This document shows, one piece after another, positions 6,827-12,986 of a stretch of DNA of 12,986 bases (position 1 is its first letter; every line of letters starts with the position of its first letter). This stretch comes from a bacterium (GTDB lineage: Bacteria > Spirochaetota > JAHITG01): assembly GCA_028711675.1 (NCBI GenBank), contig JAQTRT010000061.1, positions 1-12,986 of the forward strand, read 5' to 3'. Under the pieces are notes generated by a model. The model saw nothing but the letters and a program-made list of their open reading frames with translations. It ran no database searches and had not been told where the DNA came from. The position numbers and the translations under genes are program-made.

Positions 6827-6854
6827 TTGATAATTTGATAGAAATAATTATACT
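6827..6854 (+). promoter_or_regulatory. Candidate promoter for the giant secreted-protein gene
   Basis: TTGATA (6827-6832) and TATACT (6849-6854) are 16 bases apart in a very AT-rich stretch. A start near 6861 would give an mRNA leader of about 140 bases. The AT-richness offers alternative hexamers (TATAAT is at 6854-6859), so the exact choice is uncertain. Confidence 0.4.
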
Positions 6855-6920
6855 ATAATAATAAGGATACTGTAATAAAGAAAACAGTGTAGGTACGAAA
6901 TAAATATCAATAAACAGACT

Positions 6921-6936
6921 GAACAATGGATTGTTC
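6921..6936. promoter_or_regulatory. 16-bp dyad in the leader of the giant gene
   Basis: GAACAAT-GG-ATTGTTC is a perfect inverted repeat with 7-base arms. It lies about 60 bases downstream of the candidate promoter start and 65 bases before ATG 7001. It has the size of a dimeric repressor operator, but a chance palindrome in AT-rich DNA is possible. Confidence 0.3.
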
Positions 6937-7000
6937 TTAATGTCTCATCTTGAAAGGAGCCTGCTATTTCTATAGGATATTTTATTCTTATTAATTTCAC

Positions 7001-10000
7001 ATGAACTGTTTTATCATTATATTCATCCTGTTTTTTTCATTGTGGTCTGAAAACCTGTATAGCATTGATTATTATATCAAAACGAACGGCGCGAACACCA
7101 ATACAGGCACTTCATGGGAAACGGCCTGGCAGACCCTCCAGTATGCGGCTGACAGGATGGCCGGCAACGACACAGCCCATGTAAGCAACGGCATCTATCA
7201 TGAACAGGTGGACATCACGAACAAGATTTCCCTCAGCTTCCTGGCTGTCAGCCCCCGGGTCCAGTTGAACGGAAAATGGATGACCAACTACTCTTTCCGG
7301 ATCAAGGACTGCCGGGACATCGTGATCAGGGATTTCGATGTCTGTTTCAACCGCAAGGCCATGATCTTTCTCACCAACTCCCATTCCTGCGTGATCAGCA
7401 ACAACCGGATCCATGAGAACAACAATGCTTATGATGAGGGGGCCGGGATCAGGCTGATCGACAGCCACAGGAACAGGATCCGCCGGAACACCCTCTCTTC
7501 CCTGGAAGCGCCCGCCAGCTACGGCCAGTGCTACGGCATCTCCCTTTATCATTCTCACACCAATTCCATCATCAGCAACGAAGTCATGAACTCAGGAAGC
7601 GGGGCTGAAGCAGGCGGTGTGGACATCTGGTGCCACGGCATATATATATTGAACAGCAGCCACAACCTCGTACAATATAACTACTGCCATGACATGGACC
7701 ATTACGGCATCCATGTCCAGGCCGATAACACCAAAGGAGCGCCGTACTCGTACCTGGCCAACCGGATACTGGATAACACCATAGCCGGGATGGAACAGGC
7801 CATCCTCACGCACACGACATATCCCCAGAGCATCCCGGAAAGCCTGCAGGGCCAGGCCATAGGCAGGAACACCATCCAAAACGTGGCCAAAGGTATTATC
7901 TGGGACTCTGTGTCGAGCAGCGCTCCCGGCCAGGGCGGATGGATTTATAAGAACAGTATCACATCTAAAAAGACGAACTATAATATCTTCGAAGCCGTAC
8001 AACTGATCAACTCCTCCAAGGTAAATTTTTCCTATAACTCTATCAGCGGATTTTATTACGGACTTTCTTATTACAACAGCGGGTACTGCATCACTAACAT
8101 CGCCATCGGAAGCAACTATAATCTCAACATGGTCCAGAAAGGCGGGAGCGGCGCCCAGAGCCTCAATTATTCCAGTACCCAGTCCGGAAAGGTCGGGACC
8201 GGCATCCTGTCAGGCCCCGGCAACGTGAACGGCGAGCCTTCCTACACAGGCCGTTATGAAACGCGGTTGAAATGGAATTCCGCCTGTATCGGCAGCGCGA
8301 GTCCCGGGCCCGGAGGCGTCCGGGGCTGTATGGGAGCCCATACTTCCTTTCTGAGGGCACGCGACGAGACAGCAAGTAACATAACAGCCTACACCCTTGT
8401 GTTCGTCACCAGCCCCTTTGACGGCACTCTGCCGGACAATGCCAGGATAAGCGCTGCTTTTCCCCCGGACTTCTCATTCAGCGCGCCGGCCGTAGAAAGC
8501 CATAATCTGGGCGGCTCCCTCACTCCTTCTTTCAGCGGGAGCACCATCACATTCACACGTTCCGGCGGAAGCGCGTTCCCGGCAGGCCAGCCGCTCCGGA
8601 TCGTCTTTACGGGCGTGCAGAATCCTTATTATATCTATGACGGCCATTCCTGCGTCATCACCACCATGAGCAATAATGACACACTGATCGAAAAAGAAGA
8701 TTCGAACGATTTCAGGACCATCAACGCAGCCCACCGGCTTATCGTGACCACCAACCGGCCGGTAAGCAGGACCAACATGGACCTTTTCAACAACCTGGTC
8801 ATGCGGCTCTATGTCCTGGATACGGAGATCCACGCGCTCGACAGCTTCAAGGTCGGCAATGCCGGCACCATGGTGCAGGGAACGGACATCAGTAAAGTGA
8901 AGGTATGGCAGGACGTGAATGAAAGCGGAGAATGGGATACGGATGATGTGCTGGTGGCGGAGCTTCCATGGACCGGTTCGTTCTGGTCCAACAGCAGCCT
9001 CGGCCTGGCTATCAATTATCCGGGGCAGCACCTGCTGGTTACCGCGGATTACACCAATTCCGTCAGGGACACAGTCTATTTCAAAGCCTATGTACCGGCC
9101 AAAGGCATCACCTGCACAGGCGCCACCAACGGACCGGCCACAAGCCTCACCAACCGGGGAGAGTGCTGGTTCAGGATCAATTTCCGGTTCCCTCCCTTTT
9201 ACTTCACTACGTACAGGGCATCCTGCACAGCCCTGGGCGACGTCAACAACGACGGGTATGTGGATTTTGTCGTGGGCGGCAATAACAACCCCGGCGGCTC
9301 TGCAAAAAGGGTTGATCTTTTTATCAGCAACGGCGACGGGACGTTCACAGGCGTGAACATCGCTGCAGGTCTCATCGACCGGGGAGGCATTGTCCTGGGA
9401 GATGTGGACAATGACGGAGACCTGGACCTTCTCTACACGGGCGAACACGGAAGCAATGGAGGAGGTGTGCCGATCTATCTTTACCTTAATGACGGTTCCG
9501 GGAATTTCACCTTGACGCGTACCGTCGGATCCCGTCTAATGGAATGCTCGCTGGCTCTGTGCGACGTGGATAATGACACGGACCTGGACCTGATCGCGTG
9601 CGGATACAGGTCCGGTGTCGGGAACGTGCTCGAGATCTATTATAACCTGGACGGCAAAGGCGGATTCTCCTCTCCCGTCAATTTCGGCGTGCCCGTAAGC
9701 TACTGCAAGGTGGCATGCGGAGACCTGGACAATGACGGCGACCAGGACATTATCGTGGCCGGAAGCACGCGGCTTGACCTTTACGAGAATCCCGGGAACG
9801 GCCGGTTCTCCTTTCCCCGGCAGCTCGATACCATGGGGAACTACTGCTCCGTGGCCATCGGCGACATCAATGATGACGGGTGGCTCGACCTCGTGGCCAC
9901 CAGCGACAGCAGTACTTATAAAGTAACGTCCTATATCAATGACCGGGACCCGGCCATCTCTTTCACCTCCAGACATTTCGGCGTGCAGAACAGCCAGGGC

Positions 10001-12986
10001 GCCGTGCTCCTGGGCGACATCGACAATGACGGAGACCTGGATTTCATCACCCTGGGCCATTCAGGGGTATATGCCAATTACAACGACGGCAGCGGGAATT
10101 TTCAGTATTTTTACATGGGCATGTACGCGGGCAACGACGGTTACTGCTCCAGCGGCGGACTGGGCGATTTCGACGGCGACAATGACCTGGACCTGGTCCT
10201 GAACGGGAACACGGGCGGCAACGCCTCCTATGTGTTCTTTAACATTCATTCCCGGCTTAACACGCCGCCTCCCACGCCTGTCAACCTTACGGAGAATAAC
10301 GTCGATTATTACTGGCAGTTCCAATGGGAACCCGATCCTGCGTCCGACGATCATACGTCCGATCTTATGCTCAGGTACAACCTGGCCGTAGGCACCAACA
10401 GCGGTGTGTACACCTATCTCTCCACAGCCCTCAACATGCCTGCCGGCCAGGCCAATCTCGGCAATATCGCCTATGCGCCGGGATGCTCCTACCTTACCCG
10501 CATCCCGGTCTATAAAAAAGCATACTGGAAAGTCTGCAGCATCGACACCTCGTTCAAACCGTCGGATTATTCCCTGGAACGCACGGCCAGCATTGTAGGC
10601 AGCGGGCCGTATTATGTGGCCACGAACGGGGACGATTCCAACAACGGGTCCATCACCAACCCGTTCCGGACCATCCAGCGCGCCGTGAACGTCATGTCCG
10701 GGGGCCCTCCTGTGTGCGGCCTTCCCTGGTGCTACGTTTTTCCCGGCACCTACAGGGAACAGGTGACCATCCGGTCGAACAGAAACCCGCTTTATATGCT
10801 CATCACGGCTCTTTCCAATTCCAAACCGCCTGTGGTAACCGGCAATTCCGCGCTGACCGCGGGGTTCACGGTCACCAACACGAGCCGGATCAGGATAAGC
10901 GGATTCGTGATATATTCCAATACCGCCTGCGGCATCAGGATCGCAGGAACAGGCACCAATGTCCGTTTCTGCAGGAACCTGGTCCGCCATAATCCTGTCA
11001 ACATCGAGATCAGCGGAAGCTGCCGGGATACGGAACTGTTCAACAACACGATATTCAGGAGCACTACGGGGAACGGCGTTCTCTGGAAAGACACGTCCGG
11101 CGGTAATATGCTGAACAACATCCTTCTCTCCAATACCTCCTACGGTGTAAGACGAAACTCCACATCAGCGGTTGTACTGGATTACAATGATTTCTTCGGG
11201 AATACGTCAGGCCCCACCAGCGGCGGCTTTAGCCTGGTAAGGAGGAACTGGACCAACAGCCCCCTGCTCGAAACCGTGACCGGTTTTACCATCACTTCGC
11301 CGTTCAGTTATGCCCTTGACACCGGCACCAATATCGTCAATGTCTCCGACACATACAACGGCTACGGACCGGATATGGGATGGAAAGAATCGGACCTGGG
11401 CCGTTACCAGACAGGACCGTTCTACGTGGACGTAACGAACGGCCTGGATGAGTACCCCGGCTCCCGGGAAGCCCCGTTCCGGACCATCCAGCGCGCCGCC
11501 AACCGGGTCTCTTCCGGCACCAACATCACCATCGCCACCTGTTACGTCCTGCCGGGCATCTACCGGGAGAACGTGCTCTTCTCCGGCAATAACAACGCGG
11601 GGAAATTCATGGTCTTCAGGGCATATGACACGAACAAAGCCCCGCAGCTTGTGGGAAAAGACCTGTATTACGATTACGGGTTCCGGCTGAACAACACGCG
11701 CAGGGTCATACTGGATTCGTTCAGCATAGGATATTACTCCGGTTCCGGGATCTACCTGACCGGCACGTCGCAGAGCAACCTGTTCCTCAGGAACGACATC
11801 TGGACCAATGAATACTGCGGTATCTACATCTATTCCGGCGGAAATTATAACAGGATCAACAGGAACCGGATCCGCGGGGGCGGTACCTACGGCATCCTTA
11901 TCTATGACGGGGATTACAACAAGGTCACACGGAACGCCGTATACAGGAACACATCAGTGGGCATCTACCCCTACGAAGGGGCCCTGGACACGGACATATA
12001 CAACAATACCGTTGTCGGGAACGGCCATTCCGGCATCTATTCCGTGAACTCCTATACCACCAATATCTGCAACAATATTCTCCTTTCGAACGCGCGGTAC
12101 GGCGTGGAAAAGAACGGCGGTCTCGTGAAGGCAGACGTCAATACCATGTACGGCAACGGCCTGGGCCCGTGGAACGGCACACTGGACAGGGCCGTCAATA
12201 ATATCATCAACCTGGACCCGCTCATCGAGACCGTGACATCCTTCACCATTGTTTCGGTGATGAGTCCGTGCGTGGATACGGGCCTGATCATCACCAACGT
12301 GTCCGACCAGTACCGCGGCGCAGGCCCGGACATGGGCTGGAAGGAATCCGTCTACAGCAACCTGCCCTTGAACTGGGCGCATATCCTGCCCATGGACCAG
12401 TGGACCCGGACCATTTATGACGCCCTGCAGCTGGCCACAAACAACTGCCTCATCGAATGCTACCCCAAGCCAGGAGGCTTTGCGGAGACCGTCCTTATAT
12501 CGGGATTCACCAACCTCATCCTGAGGGCGTTCAGCTGGACCAATTCCCGGAACAACACCAACACCGTGATCGAGGCCGACGGCATGAACGAAGGCATCAG
12601 GATCGATAATTCCCAGAGGGTCACGGTCCAGGGCTTCACCGTACGGAACGCGAACAATTACGGCATCCGCATCACCACCGTCTCCTCCAATAATACCATC
12701 AGGAACACAAGGATCCTTTCGAACGGGTCCGAGGGTATCTACATTGATAATGACGCGGCGGACAACACCAGCATCATCTCCAACATCATCTTCAACAACT
12801 CCGACTGCGGCATCTATTCCCTGAACGCGGACAACTGCCTGATCGCTTATAACGTCATTTACAGGCTGTCAGGCCAGAACTGGGGGATATACATCGATTC
12901 CGGCAATGTCTCCCGGCTGTACGGCAATATTGTATACCGGAACGGCTATGACGGGATCCATATACAGGGTGTTTCCGCCAGCAATA
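7001..12986 (+). CDS. Giant secreted modular protein: beta-helices, FG-GAP propeller, Fn3-like (3' end outside window)
   Basis: One frame runs from ATG 7001 to the window edge without a stop, at least 1,995 residues. An in-frame TAA at 6992-6994 makes ATG 7001 the first possible start. No Shine-Dalgarno precedes it closely; the nearest AAAGGAG is about 40 bases away. Residues 1-21 form a signal peptide (MNCFIIIFILFFSLWSENLYS). Next come a right-handed beta-helix (about 25-450) rich in N-x-I/V and GI-Y repeats, a beta-sandwich-like region (about 455-735), seven FG-GAP/VCBS blades (about 740-1085), a fibronectin-III-like segment (about 1088-1198), and beta-helix modules at about 1200-1469, 1471-1788 and 1789 onward. 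Such proteins are exported, often calcium-binding, and act as adhesins or polysaccharide-binding or -cleaving factors. I see no assignable catalytic site. About 35 cysteines lie beyond the signal peptide, unusual for this class. A C-terminal sorting signal, if any, is beyond the window. Confidence 0.88.
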   Translation, partial: MNCFIIIFILFFSLWSENLYSIDYYIKTNGANTNTGTSWETAWQTLQYAADRMAGNDTAHVSNGIYHEQVDITNKISLSFLAVSPRVQLNGKWMTNYSFRIKDCRDIVIRDFDVCFNRKAMIFLTNSHSCVISNNRIHENNNAYDEGAGIRLIDSHRNRIRRNTLSSLEAPASYGQCYGISLYHSHTNSIISNEVMNSGSGAEAGGVDIWCHGIYILNSSHNLVQYNYCHDMDHYGIHVQADNTKGAPYSYLANRILDNTIAGMEQAILTHTTYPQSIPESLQGQAIGRNTIQNVAKGIIWDSVSSSAPGQGGWIYKNSITSKKTNYNIFEAVQLINSSKVNFSYNSISGFYYGLSYYNSGYCITNIAIGSNYNLNMVQKGGSGAQSLNYSSTQSGKVGTGILSGPGNVNGEPSYTGRYETRLKWNSACIGSASPGPGGVRGCMGAHTSFLRARDETASNITAYTLVFVTSPFDGTLPDNARISAAFPPDFSFSAPAVESHNLGGSLTPSFSGSTITFTRSGGSAFPAGQPLRIVFTGVQNPYYIYDGHSCVITTMSNNDTLIEKEDSNDFRTINAAHRLIVTTNRPVSRTNMDLFNNLVMRLYVLDTEIHALDSFKVGNAGTMVQGTDISKVKVWQDVNESGEWDTDDVLVAELPWTGSFWSNSSLGLAINYPGQHLLVTADYTNSVRDTVYFKAYVPAKGITCTGATNGPATSLTNRGECWFRINFRFPPFYFTTYRASCTALGDVNNDGYVDFVVGGNNNPGGSAKRVDLFISNGDGTFTGVNIAAGLIDRGGIVLGDVDNDGDLDLLYTGEHGSNGGGVPIYLYLNDGSGNFTLTRTVGSRLMECSLALCDVDNDTDLDLIACGYRSGVGNVLEIYYNLDGKGGFSSPVNFGVPVSYCKVACGDLDNDGDQDIIVAGSTRLDLYENPGNGRFSFPRQLDTMGNYCSVAIGDINDDGWLDLVATSDSSTYKVTSYINDRDPAISFTSRHFGVQNSQGAVLLGDIDNDGDLDFITLGHSGVYANYNDGSGNFQYFYMGMYAGNDGYCSSGGLGDFDGDNDLDLVLNGNTGGNASYVFFNIHSRLNTPPPTPVNLTENNVDYYWQFQWEPDPASDDHTSDLMLRYNLAVGTNSGVYTYLSTALNMPAGQANLGNIAYAPGCSYLTRIPVYKKAYWKVCSIDTSFKPSDYSLERTASIVGSGPYYVATNGDDSNNGSITNPFRTIQRAVNVMSGGPPVCGLPWCYVFPGTYREQVTIRSNRNPLYMLITALSNSKPPVVTGNSALTAGFTVTNTSRIRISGFVIYSNTACGIRIAGTGTNVRFCRNLVRHNPVNIEISGSCRDTELFNNTIFRSTTGNGVLWKDTSGGNMLNNILLSNTSYGVRRNSTSAVVLDYNDFFGNTSGPTSGGFSLVRRNWTNSPLLETVTGFTITSPFSYALDTGTNIVNVSDTYNGYGPDMGWKESDLGRYQTGPFYVDVTNGLDEYPGSREAPFRTIQRAANRVSSGTNITIATCYVLPGIYRENVLFSGNNNAGKFMVFRAYDTNKAPQLVGKDLYYDYGFRLNNTRRVILDSFSIGYYSGSGIYLTGTSQSNLFLRNDIWTNEYCGIYIYSGGNYNRINRNRIRGGGTYGILIYDGDYNKVTRNAVYRNTSVGIYPYEGALDTDIYNNTVVGNGHSGIYSVNSYTTNICNNILLSNARYGVEKNGGLVKADVNTMYGNGLGPWNGTLDRAVNNIINLDPLIETVTSFTIVSVMSPCVDTGLIITNVSDQYRGAGPDMGWKESVYSNLPLNWAHILPMDQWTRTIYDALQLATNNCLIECYPKPGGFAETVLISGFTNLILRAFSWTNSRNNTNTVIEADGMNEGIRIDNSQRVTVQGFTVRNANNYGIRITTVSSNNTIRNTRILSNGSEGIYIDNDAADNTSIISNIIFNNSDCGIYSLNADNCLIAYNVIYRLSGQNWGIYIDSGNVSRLYGNIVYRNGYDGIHIQGVSASN
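7064..8346 (+). repeat. Beta-helix module 1
   Basis: The module opens with YYIKTNGANTNTGTSWETAW, the entry motif of DUF1565/NosD-type right-handed beta-helices, followed by TLQYAADRM and NGIYHEQVDI. Parallel-helix rungs follow, with repeated N-x-I and GI-LY/GIH-type turns (NNRIHENNNAY, NEVMNSGSG, RNTIQNVAKG). It closes near RGCMGAH, in the position of the usual DIGA-like end cap. It is less similar to modules 2 and 3 than they are to each other. Confidence 0.7.
9236..10230 (+). repeat. Seven FG-GAP/VCBS blades forming a beta-propeller
   Basis: Seven Asp-rich loops begin at residues about 746, 800, 854, 907, 954, 1005 and 1055: GDVNNDGYVD, GDVDNDGDLD, CDVDNDTDLD, GDLDNDGDQD, GDINDDGWLD, GDIDNDGDLD and GDFDGDNDLD. 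Spacing is 47-54 residues. Seven blades is the full count of an integrin-alpha-like propeller, and each D-x-D/N-x-D-x-x-x-D loop should bind calcium. Five blades carry a cysteine five to seven residues before the Asp of the loop. Confidence 0.82.
10602..11405 (+). repeat. Beta-helix module 2
   Basis: It starts GPYYVATNGDDSNNG, then NPFRTIQRAVN and FPGTYREQVTI, which set up the first helix rungs. It ends with SPLLETVTGFTITSPF and GPDMGWKES, a variant of the common DIGAYE end cap. It shares start and end motifs with module 3, and 26 identical bases at 10660-10685. Confidence 0.75.
11413..12360 (+). repeat. Beta-helix module 3
   Basis: It starts GPFYVDVTNGLDEYPGSREA, then APFRTIQRAANR and LPGIYRENVLF. 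It ends DPLIETVTSFTIVSVMSP and GPDMGWKES. The order of motifs matches module 2, indicating duplication within the gene. Its rungs (GIYIYSGGNYNRINRNRIRG) are longer and more regular, and the module is about 50 residues longer. Confidence 0.75.
12362..12986 (+). repeat. Beta-helix module 4 (cut by window end)
   Basis: It opens NWAHILPMDQWTRTIYDALQ in place of the YYV-TNG entry, then CYPKPGGFAETVLISG and regular rungs such as GIRITTVSSNNTIRNTRILS, GIYIDNDAADNTSI and GIYSLNADNCLIAYNVIY. The changed entry motif suggests an older or diverged copy. The end is not in the window. Confidence 0.65.

Noticed and set aside
6940..6975. 11-codon leader peptide (MSHLERSLLFL) before the giant gene
   Set aside because: It has no ribosome binding site and no attenuator-like codon run or hairpin after it.
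8474..9448. Open minus-strand frames across the giant gene, with others at 10061-10990 and 9536-10060
   Set aside because: They are antisense shadows of the continuous plus-strand frame that carries signal peptide, FG-GAP and beta-helix motifs.
7001..12986. CRISPR array or diversity-generating retroelement linked to the repeats or the tail-fibre-like gene
   Set aside because: Repeats are protein-level modules without regular spacers, and no reverse transcriptase or template repeat is visible.

Overview
The window comes from an uncultivated, probably diderm bacterium. Coding is dense. There is a TPR protein with a signal peptide of the BamD/YbgF kind, a giant secreted beta-helix/propeller protein, and an SMC whose Q-loop region and short length recall spirochaete SMCs. 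The phylum is a low-confidence guess. Several intergenic spacers hold dispersed palindromic repeats of the sort seen in repeat-rich environmental genomes.

Layout. Positions 2-739 (+) are the 3' end of a gene for an exported, tail-fibre/collar-like protein with a histidine-rich HxH tip. Facing it on the minus strand, 814-1238, is a small AT-rich toxin-antitoxin cassette. It has an intact 58-aa antitoxin, a RelE/ParE-type toxin broken by a one-base frameshift at a six-base homopolymer, and a near-perfect sigma70 promoter. Next on the minus strand is a class I aldolase of the DhnA / ADH-synthase family (1304-2101). A repeat-filled spacer separates it from a minus-strand cluster read in the order smc (6597-3853), a single-pass membrane protein of unknown function (3837-3304) and a secreted TPR protein (3181-2309).

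A 400-bp AT-rich spacer (6598-7000) separates the smc cluster from a divergent giant gene. It holds the smc promoter, a 93-bp palindromic element with perfect 29-bp arms, a candidate promoter for the rightward gene and a small dyad. From 7001 to the window end runs one uninterrupted frame of at least 1,995 codons. It encodes a secreted modular protein: signal peptide, beta-helix 1, beta-sandwich-like middle region, seven-bladed FG-GAP/VCBS propeller, fibronectin-III-like segment, then three further beta-helix modules, the last cut by the window edge.

How the parts relate. The smc, membrane-protein and TPR genes may be one transcription unit joining chromosome organisation to envelope functions (inference from spacing and strand). 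The two ends of the window encode large surface or secreted proteins. The toxin-antitoxin relic and the palindromes mark the accessory part of the region.
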